Part shown: piece after piece, positions 56,840 to 64,000 of the stretch
How the letters are laid out: every line of letters begins with the position of its first letter
How positions within the stretch are numbered: the stretch's first letter is position 1
Origin: Mycolicibacillus parakoreensis
GTDB taxonomy: Bacteria; Actinomycetota; Actinomycetes; Mycobacteriales; Mycobacteriaceae
Direction: 5' to 3'
DNA: 64,000 bases
Assembly: GCF_022370835.2 (NCBI RefSeq)
Contig: NZ_CP092365.1
Coordinates: 2,418,001 to 2,482,000, forward strand
Notes under the pieces: model-generated
Database searches by the model: none
What the model saw: only the letters and a program-made list of their open reading frames with translations
Told to the model about the DNA's origin: nothing
Program-made: the position numbers and the translations under genes

Positions 56840-57445
56840 TCAGCAGGGTGTGGGGCCGGCCCCCACGTCGCGGGCGGCCGAGATGAGGTAGTCGATCCCG
56901 GTGAGCACGGTCAGCGCGATCGCGGCGATCATCACCGCCCAGGCCAGCGAGAGCCACGTCCCCGACAGCGGCAACACGAACAACCCGATCGCCACCGCCT
57001 GCACCAGGGCCTTGAGTTTGCCGCCGCGGCTGGCCGGGATGACGCCGCGGTAGAGCACCGCCAACCGCAGCACGGTGATGCCGATCTCCCGGGTCAAGAT
57101 CACCGCCGGCACCCACCACGGCAGGTCACCGAGCACCCACAGCCCGATCAGGGCCGCCCCGATCAGCGCCTTGTCGGCGATCGGGTCGGCCAACGTGCCG
57201 AATTCGGTCACCATGCCCAGGCTGCGGGCCAGCGCCCCGTCGAGCCGGTCGGTGAGCACCGCGACGACGAAGATCGCAAACGCGGTGAGCCGCCAGGCCG
57301 GCTCGTGGCCGTCGCCGACGAACAGCGTCAACACGAAGATCGGGACCAGCACCAGCCGCAGCACGGTGAGCATGTTGGCGACGTTGGCCACCCGCACTTG
57401 CGGCGCCGCCGAACCGGTTTGAGGTTGCCCCGACACGGGAGACAC
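56840..57445 (-). CDS. pgsA3: CDP-alcohol phosphatidyltransferase PgsA3
   Basis: A membrane enzyme of 201 residues (Mtb Rv2746c 209) with about six hydrophobic segments. The CDP-OH-P signature [20 protein letters not shown] with ADPIADK gives the full D-x2-D-G-x2-A-R-x8-G-x3-D-x3-D pattern. It is predicted to make phosphatidylglycerol phosphate. It ends 104 bp before clgR, which has its own promoter. The gene is divergent from argA. Confidence 0.94.
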   Translation of the reverse strand: MSPVSGQPQTGSAAPQVRVANVANMLTVLRLVLVPIFVLTLFVGDGHEPAWRLTAFAIFVVAVLTDRLDGALARSLGMVTEFGTLADPIADKALIGAALIGLWVLGDLPWWVPAVILTREIGITVLRLAVLYRGVIPASRGGKLKALVQAVAIGLFVLPLSGTWLSLAWAVMIAAIALTVLTGIDYLISAARDVGAGPTPC

Positions 57446-57479
57446 ACTATCGGTTGACGATCCGGGCAGCTCAAGCCGC

Positions 57480-57485
57480 TAGTCT
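57480..57485 (+). promoter_or_regulatory. Leaderless -10 box (TAGTCT) of argA
   Basis: TAGTCT ends 6 nt before the GTG at 57492, with no Shine-Dalgarno sequence between, so the argA mRNA is probably leaderless. Confidence 0.5.
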
Positions 57486-57491
57486 GCGGGG

Positions 57492-58025
57492 GTGGACGCA
57501 GCAGTCGGCCGCCGTGCGGGCCACCGCGACGCCGAACCGGTGATCCGACGGGCCCGCACCACCGATGTGGTGGCCATCAAACGCCTGGTCGACACCTACG
57601 CCGGCAAGATTTTGCTGGAGAAGAACCTGGTGACGCTCTACGAGTCGGTCCAGGAGTTCTGGGTCGCCGAACTGGCCGGCACCGTGGTCGGGTGTGGCGC
57701 GCTGCACGTGCTCTGGTCCGATCTGGGCGAGGTCCGCACCATCGCGGTCGACCCGGCGATCACCGGCCGCGGCGTCGGGCATGCGATCGTCGACCGGCTG
57801 ATCGAGGTGGCACGCGAATTGGCGCTGGAGCGGCTGTTCGTGCTGACCTTCGAGACCGCGTTCTTCACCCGCCACGGGTTCGCCGAGATCGACGGGACTC
57901 CGGTCACCGCCGCGGTGTTCGAGGAGATGTGCCGCTCCTATGACCTGGGCGTCGCCGAATTTCTCGACCTGTCCTACGTCAAGCCGAACACGCTGGGCAA
58001 CACCCGGATGCTGCTGATCCTGTGA
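57492..58025 (+). CDS. argA: N-acetylglutamate synthase (single-domain GNAT ArgA)
   Basis: A protein of 177 residues (Mtb Rv2747 174). It is a stand-alone GNAT acetyltransferase without the amino-acid-kinase domain of classical ArgA. The acetyl-CoA motif is VRTIAVDPAITGRGVGHAIV, followed by LTFETAFFTRHGFAEI. The Mtb enzyme acetylates glutamate or glutamine for arginine synthesis. Start GTG fits the leaderless promoter. In Mtb ftsK lies next on the opposite strand; here a lipoprotein and an IS element follow, so conserved order ends at this gene. Confidence 0.93.
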   Translation: MDAAVGRRAGHRDAEPVIRRARTTDVVAIKRLVDTYAGKILLEKNLVTLYESVQEFWVAELAGTVVGCGALHVLWSDLGEVRTIAVDPAITGRGVGHAIVDRLIEVARELALERLFVLTFETAFFTRHGFAEIDGTPVTAAVFEEMCRSYDLGVAEFLDLSYVKPNTLGNTRMLLIL

Positions 58026-58054
58026 GGGGGTCCCGCGCGCGCGGCGGGCACCGT

Positions 58055-58060
58055 TAGGCT
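58055..58060 (+). promoter_or_regulatory. Leaderless -10 box (TAGGCT)
   Basis: TAGGCT lies 7 nt before the GTG of the lipoprotein gene at 58068, consistent with its own leaderless promoter rather than readthrough from argA. Confidence 0.45.
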
Positions 58061-58067
58061 CGGGGCC

Positions 58068-59066
58068 GTGAAAAGGGTGCTATTGGTCGCGTTGGCGACG
58101 GCGCTGCTGTGGCCGGCCACGGCCTGTGTCAACCGCCGTACCGACGCCGACTCGATTGACACGCGGATCAAACAGATGCCGGGGGTCTCGAGCACCGATT
58201 TGGACTACAAGGCCAGCTACGAGAGCGGGCAGGTGTTTCGGCTCACCGTCATGCTCGATCGCGAGGTGACCGAGACCCAGGCCACCGCTGTCGGACGCAC
58301 CTTCATCGACCAGATGAACCGCAAGGGCATGGCCGGACACAAAGTCGATTTCCGGGTGCGCTACCCGGCCTCCAAGCGCCAGAAGAACGTGGAACTGCCG
58401 CAGTATTCGCAGGCGCTGTTCGAGTTCGGCAAGACCACACCGCCGACCAATCCCAGCGCCGACGATGTCAGCGACAGCATCAAGGTGTGGTTGGCCACGG
58501 TGCGGGACTCGGTGACCCAGTCGGTGTACCTGAGCCAGCCGACCTGGGGCGGCAGTGCCGACAGCCGCAACATCGTGGTCACCTTGAAGCCGGACGCCAC
58601 CCATGCCGCGGCCCGGGCGCTGCAGGACGCCAACCCCGGGCTCGCCGATGCCACCTGGCAGCTCAGCATCGTCGCCGGCGACCGGGACCGGCCCCGCACC
58701 TACGCCACCACCCCGGATCCGCCGACCGACGCGATCAAGGCCCTGTGGTCGCAGATCAACGAGGTCGTCGACCCCAGCTATGAGCTCACCGGTGTCACCC
58801 GGCCGATGCAGGACGACGACCAGGCCGAGACCAAGATCGAGATCGACATCGGGCCGGGGGCCAACCACGAGAACGAGGCCGACACCGCCCGGATCGCCCG
58901 CGCCGTGGCGGCGCTGCTGCCCCGGTTCGGCCATCCCACCGCGTTGGTGGTGTGGGGTCCGGTCACCAGCATCGAACTCGTGGTCGGCGGCTGCTATCGC
59001 CACGACTCCGACCACGAGCGCCAGCCGCTGGAGCTGGAGTTGGCCAAGCAGTACGAACGCTGCTGA
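58068..59066 (+). CDS. Putative lipoprotein, unknown function
   Basis: A protein of 332 residues from GTG 58068. The signal peptide KRVLLVALATALLWPATAC has a lipobox-like ATAC (Cys20). The mature protein looks like two similar alpha/beta halves (SYESGQVFRLTVMLDREVTE and DQAETKIEIDIGPGANHENE), each with an extended strand pattern, but I cannot name the family. Two Cys near the end (GGCYRHDSD and YERC) may pair. It stands where conserved order breaks down, 42 bp after argA and 30 bp before the IS110 transposase stop. Confidence 0.75.
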   Translation: MKRVLLVALATALLWPATACVNRRTDADSIDTRIKQMPGVSSTDLDYKASYESGQVFRLTVMLDREVTETQATAVGRTFIDQMNRKGMAGHKVDFRVRYPASKRQKNVELPQYSQALFEFGKTTPPTNPSADDVSDSIKVWLATVRDSVTQSVYLSQPTWGGSADSRNIVVTLKPDATHAAARALQDANPGLADATWQLSIVAGDRDRPRTYATTPDPPTDAIKALWSQINEVVDPSYELTGVTRPMQDDDQAETKIEIDIGPGANHENEADTARIARAVAALLPRFGHPTALVVWGPVTSIELVVGGCYRHDSDHERQPLELELAKQYERC

Positions 59067-59096
59067 CCCGGGCGGCGCCGGACGCTCCTATGGTTG

Positions 59097-60146
59097 TCAA
59101 GCAGTCTGAGGGTGCTCGAGTAGGCGATAGAAGTCGCGGGCGATGTAGCGCTTGAGGCAGCGTCTGATCTCGCGTGGGGTCTTTCCTTCGGCGGTGCGTC
59201 GGGCGGTGTAGGTCTTGGTCGGGTCGTCGTAGCGCTGCCGGGAGAGTACGACGGTGTGCAGGGCGCGGTTGAGCTGTCGATCGCCGTGCCGGTTGAGCCG
59301 ATAGCGGGTGGTGACCTGCCCGCTGTTGGCAGGGATCGGCGCAACACCGGCGAGCATCGCGAACGCCGCCTCGGAGCGGACCCTGCCGGGGTGCGACCAT
59401 GCGCACAGCATTGTCGCCGCGACGATCGGACCGACGCCGAGCTGGGCGAGCAGGTCCGGTCGCCAGGCCTTGACGATGTGCAGGATCTGCTTTTCGTGCT
59501 CGGCGGCTTCGAGTTGCAGGGCCTTCACGCGACGTGCGAGTGTCTTGAGCACGGTTGCGGTGGTGGCGGTTTCGGTGTTCCAACTGGCGCGGGTGCGGAG
59601 CTTCGCGGCGATGTTCACTACCTCCGGTAGGGGCCGTGCGCGTAGTACGTTGCGGAGCTGTTCAGGGGCAGCGATAACCAGGCTGAACAGTTGCCGCATC
59701 GCCACGGTGTAGCCGTCGACGGCGGAGCGGCGGGCTGCGAGCAGGACCGACAGTGCTTGCCGGTCTCCTGCCGCGCGGGGTGTTCCCAGTTCCTGGCGGG
59801 AGATCGCTTCGCGGGCGGCGCGAATCGCATCGAGTGGATCCGACTTTGCGCCGTATCTGCGCTGCGCTCGCTCGGGCCGGTCGAGTTCGATCACCACCTC
59901 CTCACGCACCGCGAGTGCTCGGGTCAGGCCAGCGCCGTGACCGCCGGTGCCTTCAATCGCCCAGGCCCGCAGCTGCGCGTGCTGATCAGCGAACTCCAGT
60001 AGCTGCTGGTAGCCGTCGACGGTGGTCTCGACGGTGATCTGATCGACTACTGCGCCGGTTCTCGCGTGCACTGCGGCGGCGGTGTGTGTTTCGACGTGCG
60101 TGTCGACTCCGATGACGACATCCACGATTTCCGTCAGACTGGTCAT
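59097..60146 (-). CDS. IS110-family transposase (DEDD recombinase)
   Basis: A protein of 349 residues from the ATG at 60144-60146, preceded by GGAGG; the frame continues open upstream but is not coding. The N-terminal RuvC-like DEDD domain shows Asp in VVIGVDTHVETH, Glu in RAWAIEGTGGHG, and two Asp in GAKSDPLDAIRAAR. The C-terminal Transposase_20 domain (LLAQLGVGPIVAATMLCAWS; FAMLAGVAPIPANSGQ) holds the Ser region. It appears intact. IS110 enzymes recombine circular intermediates, guided by a bridge RNA in characterised members. Confidence 0.95.
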   Translation of the reverse strand: MTSLTEIVDVVIGVDTHVETHTAAAVHARTGAVVDQITVETTVDGYQQLLEFADQHAQLRAWAIEGTGGHGAGLTRALAVREEVVIELDRPERAQRRYGAKSDPLDAIRAAREAISRQELGTPRAAGDRQALSVLLAARRSAVDGYTVAMRQLFSLVIAAPEQLRNVLRARPLPEVVNIAAKLRTRASWNTETATTATVLKTLARRVKALQLEAAEHEKQILHIVKAWRPDLLAQLGVGPIVAATMLCAWSHPGRVRSEAAFAMLAGVAPIPANSGQVTTRYRLNRHGDRQLNRALHTVVLSRQRYDDPTKTYTARRTAEGKTPREIRRCLKRYIARDFYRLLEHPQTA

Positions 60147-60420
60147 TGTGTTCCTCCATATCCGGTGGGACCAAACAGGTGGTTCCGGCCCGGGAGGAGT
60201 CACGGCGGGACTGTGATGGGACACGATCGCGGCGCTGCAACACCGCGGTCGGTCAAGCTCCTGATCAGGCCAGTCGCTCCGACCGGGCCGGTGCCGACGA
60301 CCCCCGAATGGACAAGTCCGGCGGAAGGCACCACGGCCAGTCAGACGAAGGGTCACACCCGAGGATCGTCAGCTACAGCCCACCACTGAAGCGCCGGCTC
60401 TGCTGGCACTGCGGGTTTGG
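60147..60420 (-). ncRNA. Candidate bridge-RNA region of the IS110 element
   Basis: About 270 nt of non-coding DNA lie directly upstream of the transposase start, where the IS110 subgroup encodes its bridge RNA. A stem-loop with GGTCGG/CCGACC arms (60247-60252 and 60279-60284) encloses a loop containing the palindrome CCTGATCAGG. Other short paired elements are present. The RNA, its loops and its ends are inferred from position and have not been folded. Confidence 0.35.
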
Positions 60421-60438
60421 CTAGATCCATCCTCACAG

Positions 60439-63400
60439 TCAGCCGACGCCGTCGGCGATCCTGGTCGCGATCTGGGTGGCGGCATCCTCACCGAGCTCCT
60501 CACCGCAGGCCAGCACGTCGATCACCACGTTGGCCCGCACGGTCATCGCGTGCCGACACACCCGATCGGCCCGGTCGGAGTCGGTGGTGGTCACGGTCAG
60601 CATCCCGGCGTCGTCGCTGGCCGGACCCGCCACCGCGGTGGTGGCGGCGGTGTCGGCGGCGGTGACGGTCACGGTCTTGCCGTCACAGCGGCTCCACGCC
60701 TTGTGCTGGCGTCGGTGGAAGTCGGCGGCGTCGTCGGCCGACCGGAACGCGGCCACCGCCTGCACCACCTGATGCGCCCCCGGCGGGCTCTGTTCGTGGA
60801 GTTCACGACCGGCCATCCCGGTGAACGGATACCCCTTGTAGGTGCGTGCGGCCCCCGCCGTCGCCGCCGCCGTGCAGCGTTCCGGCACCACGTTGTCGCC
60901 CACGAACGGCCCCGCGACGTCCTCGGCGACCAGGCTCGCCGCCCCGACGATCGGGCTGACGGTCGCGGCGTCGAGCAGCAGCCGGTCGAGGTCGACGCTG
61001 GCCTCGGTCAGGTTCGCCGGTTCCGGGGCCCGGGAGCGGTCGGGCAGGCCGCGCCAGAAGGCGTACCCGACGACGCCGAGCACCGCGACGACCACGACCC
61101 CCGAGACGGCCAGGGCGCGCCGTTGGGCGCCGCGGCCCCCGCCGGTGGGCGCGCCCTGGGCCCGGGCCATCGCGGTCAGCCGCAGCCGCCACCGCACGAA
61201 GCCGGTCCACACCAGCGCCATCACCGCCAGCACGGCCATGTCCAGCAGCCACCAGCGGGCCTCGTGGTGCCACACGATGTCGTCGGTCAGCGCCCGTCCG
61301 GCGGCGTTGCGCAGGTCCACGGTGGCGGCGGTGGCGGCGTAGCCCCAGCGGGCCGGTACCAGCCACGACACCTGGTCCAGGCCCGCCCGTCCGGTCACCG
61401 GGACCAGGCCGCCAGCGAACACCATCGACATCATGACCACGCCGACCAGCATCGGCAGCACCTGTTCGGTGGAGCGGGCCAGCGACGACAGTGCCAGGCC
61501 GACGATCGCCGAGACGATCGCGGTGGCCGCCAGGGCCAGGTACAACTCGATGACCGCACGGGTGGTGCCGTCGCCCAACAGGGCGCCGCCGTAGTCGGGG
61601 GGCCGCTTGCCGATGACGACGATCGCGGTGACGATCGCGGTCTGGATCGCCGCGGCCGTGCTGTACACCAGGATCTTGGCGGCCAGATACGCCGAGGCCG
61701 ACAGGCCGACGGCCTGTTCGCGCTGGAAGATCGCACGCTCCCCGATCAGGTCGCGGATCGTGAGCGCGGTGCCCAAAAACACCGCGGCGATGTTGAGCAG
61801 CACCAGAATCTGCATCGGCTCGCTGGGGGTGTTGACCGCCGCGCGGCCCAGTCCGGCGGTGCCGGGCACCACCAGCGACAGCACCCCCAACACGAACGGC
61901 AACAGCGCCAGGAAGATGAAGTAGCCGCGGTCGGCGACGATCAGGCGCATCTGACGCCGGCTCACGGTGAGCAGCTGGCGGGTCAGGCTGGTGCTCGGCG
62001 GCGAGCCCAGCGGGCTCTGCTCCAAGGCGGGCGCGGCCGGGGCCGCCGCCGCCGGATGCTGCGCCAGATAGTCCCGGTGGGCGCCGTCGGGGTCGGTGCT
62101 GATCCGGGAGAAGATGTCGGCCCAGTCCGCGGTGCCCATCGCCGACTCGATGTGGTCGGGGGGCCCGGCGAAGGCGGTTTTGCCGCCGGGGGCCAACAAC
62201 AGCACCTGATCGCACATGTTCAGATAGGTCAGCGAGTGGGTGACCACCAGCACCACCCGGCCGGCGTCGGCGAGCTGGCGCAGCATCGTCATCACCTGGC
62301 GGTCCAGCGCCGGGTCGAGCCCGGAGGTCGGTTCGTCCAGGATCAGCAGCGACGGCCCGGTCAGCAGCTCCATCGCCACCGACACCCGTTTGCGCTGCCC
62401 ACCGGAGAGTTTGTCGATCCGCTTGGTCTTGTGGTCGGTCAGTTCGAGTTCGTCGAGGACCTTGTCGACGACCCGTTGGCGATCGGCGCCGGAGGTGTCC
62501 GGTGGCAGACGCAGCTCGGCGGCGTAGCGCAGCGCCTGGTCGACACTGAGTTGACGGTGCACCACATCGTCTTGGGGGACCATCCCGATCCGCGACCGCA
62601 TCGAGGCGTACTCGGCGTGTACGTCGTGGCCGTCGAAGGCGACCAGCCCGGCGGTCGGCGCAATGGCGCCCCCGGCGAGCTTGCTCAGCGTGGATTTGCC
62701 CGCGCCGGACGGGCCGATCACCGCGGTGAGGCTGCCGGGACGCGCGGTGAACGACACGTCGCTGATCAGCGACTGGCTCTCGATGGCCAGGCCCAGGCCG
62801 TAGACCTGCAACCCGCGCAGTTGCGGGGCGAGCGGGCGCGGCACCAGCGTGCCGTCGGCCACCACCAGGTCGGTGTTGCCGATGGTGACGACGTCGTCGT
62901 CGTGCAGCACGGTGCGCTCGATGCGCTGGCCGTTGACGAACGTGCCGTTGCTGCTGCGATTGTCGAGGATCTCCAGCCCGGCCGGCGACGGCGTCAAGGT
63001 GGCGTGAACCCGCGACGCCAGGGCGTCGTCGACGACGATCGTGTTGGTCTCCAGACGCCCGACGGTGGTCGCGCCCTCCGGCGGCGCGGTCAACGGCGTC
63101 GGCATCAGCCGGCGCACCGCGCCGGTGATGCGCTCGGCCGCCCCCGGGGCGGCCGACCGGGCCTGCGGGGACACCCGGGCGATCACGGTCTGCGGCGCCG
63201 CGGCCGGCGGGACCCCCGCGGGGCCCGAGGACGCCCCCGCACCCGGCGCCGGTCGCGCCGGATACGCGCCGGGACCGCGGTGCGGCGGGGTCACCCGGAA
63301 CCGCAGCTTCGGACCGTTGGCCGCGCCGAGGGCGATGACCCGGCCGTCGTGCACGGGCCCGCCGGGCACCCGGTGGCCGTCGACGAAGATGCCGTTGCGG

Positions 63401-63603
63401 CTGCGGTCGACGGCGATCCACTGGTTGTCCTCGACCCGCACCAGCACGTGCACGCGCGACACCAGCGCCGCGACACCGGGGGCGTCGAGGGTGATGTCGC
63501 ATTGCTCGCTGCGGCCGATGGCGACCTCGTGTCCGGGCAGAAACGTGTACATCGCCTTGCCGAGCCACACGGTCAACGGCGGCACGGGCGGATGGGTCAC
63601 CAT
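60439..63603 (-). CDS. FHA-FHA-ABC exporter fused to a PknH-type extracellular sensor domain (Rv1747-like plus PknH_C)
   Basis: A protein of 1054 residues. Two FHA phosphothreonine-binding domains: residues about 22-95 (AIGRSEQCDITL, SRVHVLV) and 177-250 (TVGRLETNTIVVDD, SRVHATL, NGTFVNGQ). ABC domain 270-500: Walker A GPSGAGKS (297-304), signature LSGGQRKR, Walker B LLILDEP, switch His456. An ABC2 membrane domain follows (about 555-805, six segments). Up to here it matches Mtb Rv1747, which PknF phosphorylates. An extra helix (829-849) and an about 195-residue external domain follow. That domain has four Cys (910, 973, 1016, 1033) and the ending CRHAMTVRANVVIDVLACG typical of the PknH sensor. 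Mtb Rv1747 ends before this domain. No kinase gene is in the window. Confidence 0.9.
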   Translation of the reverse strand: MVTHPPVPPLTVWLGKAMYTFLPGHEVAIGRSEQCDITLDAPGVAALVSRVHVLVRVEDNQWIAVDRSRNGIFVDGHRVPGGPVHDGRVIALGAANGPKLRFRVTPPHRGPGAYPARPAPGAGASSGPAGVPPAAAPQTVIARVSPQARSAAPGAAERITGAVRRLMPTPLTAPPEGATTVGRLETNTIVVDDALASRVHATLTPSPAGLEILDNRSSNGTFVNGQRIERTVLHDDDVVTIGNTDLVVADGTLVPRPLAPQLRGLQVYGLGLAIESQSLISDVSFTARPGSLTAVIGPSGAGKSTLSKLAGGAIAPTAGLVAFDGHDVHAEYASMRSRIGMVPQDDVVHRQLSVDQALRYAAELRLPPDTSGADRQRVVDKVLDELELTDHKTKRIDKLSGGQRKRVSVAMELLTGPSLLILDEPTSGLDPALDRQVMTMLRQLADAGRVVLVVTHSLTYLNMCDQVLLLAPGGKTAFAGPPDHIESAMGTADWADIFSRISTDPDGAHRDYLAQHPAAAAPAAPALEQSPLGSPPSTSLTRQLLTVSRRQMRLIVADRGYFIFLALLPFVLGVLSLVVPGTAGLGRAAVNTPSEPMQILVLLNIAAVFLGTALTIRDLIGERAIFQREQAVGLSASAYLAAKILVYSTAAAIQTAIVTAIVVIGKRPPDYGGALLGDGTTRAVIELYLALAATAIVSAIVGLALSSLARSTEQVLPMLVGVVMMSMVFAGGLVPVTGRAGLDQVSWLVPARWGYAATAATVDLRNAAGRALTDDIVWHHEARWWLLDMAVLAVMALVWTGFVRWRLRLTAMARAQGAPTGGGRGAQRRALAVSGVVVVAVLGVVGYAFWRGLPDRSRAPEPANLTEASVDLDRLLLDAATVSPIVGAASLVAEDVAGPFVGDNVVPERCTAAATAGAARTYKGYPFTGMAGRELHEQSPPGAHQVVQAVAAFRSADDAADFHRRQHKAWSRCDGKTVTVTAADTAATTAVAGPASDDAGMLTVTTTDSDRADRVCRHAMTVRANVVIDVLACGEELGEDAATQIATRIADGVG

Positions 63604-63720
63604 AGCCGGATCGGGCCTTCCCCACCCGGCTCATCGCCGGGCGTCTGTGTTGTCTGACTGTTCTGCGCGTCCGCCGCACCCCGCGCCGATGCCGAGGTCA
63701 CCCGACGGTCCCCCGGCGGT

Positions 63721-64000
63721 CTAGGACGCCAGCATGCTGGCCAGGGCGGCGATACGTCGAGAACGATATCCCGGCCGCACCGGCGTGCCCCCGTATTCGG
63801 CCAGCGAACGCAGTTTGCGCAGGGCGAAGTCGCGCCCGCGGCCGGACTCGGGGATCTCCACCCCCGCCCACAGCCCCTGGGCCCCCGGGGTCTCCCAGGC
63901 CTCCCGGGCGCACAGCCAGCGGGCCGGGCAGGCCCGGCACAGCGCCTTGGCCCCCTCGTCGGGGTGGGTGGTCCAGCGCTCCGGATCGGCGGCGCAGGCG
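63721..64000 (-). CDS. whiB6: WhiB6-like Fe-S transcription factor, N-terminus beyond window edge
   Basis: The C-terminal 93 residues are visible; the start lies outside the window. Sequence matches Mtb WhiB6 closely (DPERWTTHPDEGAKALCRAC, PARWLCAREAW, GLWAGVEIPESGRGRDFAL). Three of the four cluster cysteines are in C-x22-C-x2-C-type spacing plus the trailing Cys of RWLC. The G-rich turn is GLWAGV, WhiB6-specific rather than the usual G[VI]WGG. The basic C-terminus (RPGYRSRRIAALASMLAS) binds DNA. WhiB6 controls ESX-1 secretion genes and responds to redox. In Mtb it lies near the esx-1 locus, far from argA. Confidence 0.9.
   Translation of the reverse strand, partial: ACAADPERWTTHPDEGAKALCRACPARWLCAREAWETPGAQGLWAGVEIPESGRGRDFALRKLRSLAEYGGTPVRPGYRSRRIAALASMLAS

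Larger units (their letters stand above)
59070..60430 (-). mobile_element. IS110-family insertion sequence (approximate ends)
   Basis: One complete transposase gene is flanked on its 3' side by about 30 bp and on its 5' side by about 290 bp of non-coding DNA, the asymmetric layout of the IS110 subgroup. No terminal inverted repeats or target duplication are obvious, which is normal for this family, so the outer ends are only estimates. It sits between the intact 3' ends of the lipoprotein and ABC genes and disrupts neither. G+C is visibly lower than in its neighbours. Confidence 0.75.

Noticed and set aside
60147..60356. N-terminal extension of the IS110 transposase
   Set aside because: Family alignment starts at MTSLTEIVDVVIGVD with GGAGG upstream; the region is better explained as the non-coding IS end.
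60550..63657. Open frame of 1035 codons on the plus strand opposite the FHA/ABC gene
   Set aside because: It is the GC-rich mirror of a gene with clear FHA and ABC motifs on the minus strand; its product is low-complexity His/Arg/Gly-rich with no recognisable domain.

Overview
The window is a GC-rich (about 70%) actinobacterial chromosome segment. Gene content and order match the Mycobacterium tuberculosis region Rv2670c to Rv2747 almost gene for gene: ribD-like, aftC, msrB, hemE/hemY/hemQ, dxs, ceoBC, dut, cei, suhB, ppgK, sigA, sigB, ideR, nrdR, lexA, fadE20, hflX, dapF, miaA, miaB, recX, recA, clgR, pspA, pgsA3, argA. AftC, the LGFP-repeat protein, WhiB6 and the IdeR/SigA/SigB trio point to a mycolate-bearing Mycobacteriaceae genome; the species cannot be fixed from sequence alone. 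Family names rest on recalled Mtb homologues and visible motifs, not on searches.

Layout. 1-8.8 kb: a ZapE-type ATPase (cut by the window edge), a RibD/DHFR-like reductase, an alpha/beta-hydrolase-like lipoprotein, AftC, MsrB, then a reverse-strand haem operon (hemE-hemY-hemQ-methyltransferase) joined by GTGA overlaps. 9-19.3 kb: DUF3000, RNase D, DXS, a CBS protein, an ArsB-type permease, a TrmA/RlmD-like RNA methyltransferase, an APC permease, and the CeoB/CeoC potassium-channel regulators. 19.3-25.8 kb: conserved unknowns with dut, cei, suhB and ppgK. 25.8-32.9 kb: sigA, small conserved genes, sigB, ideR, DUF4192. 33.0-34.8 kb: a local departure from Mtb order, with a lipoprotein, a resuscitation-promoting factor and an AT-rich island where sthA would be expected. 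34.8-42 kb: PAC2 protein, PhzF-like protein, nrdR, chiZ/lexA with SOS boxes, the LGFP-repeat protein and fadE20. 42-52.5 kb: hflX-dapF-miaA cluster, DUF349 protein, miaB, recX, recA (no intein). 52.7-58 kb: DUF3046, a glycosyltransferase, ephG, the clgR-pspA-Rv2743c envelope-stress operon, pgsA3, argA.

Right of argA the conserved order breaks. ftsK is absent and is replaced by an uncharacterised lipoprotein, an IS110-family element with a long non-coding end (candidate bridge RNA), a 1054-residue FHA-FHA-ABC exporter that carries an extra C-terminal PknH-type extracellular sensor domain, and the C-terminal part of a WhiB6 homologue at the window end.

Regulation readable in the sequence: LexA boxes at lexA/chiZ and recA; a PafBC/RecA-NDp type promoter at recA; matching SigE/SigH-type promoters (GGGAAC, 17 bp, CGTTG) in front of sigB and clgR; and many leaderless TANNNT -10 boxes 6-7 nt before start codons. 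The most unusual items are the kinase-sensor/ABC fusion, the IS110 element with its non-coding end, the AT-rich rpf promoter island, and a hydrolase whose serine nucleophile is replaced by glycine.
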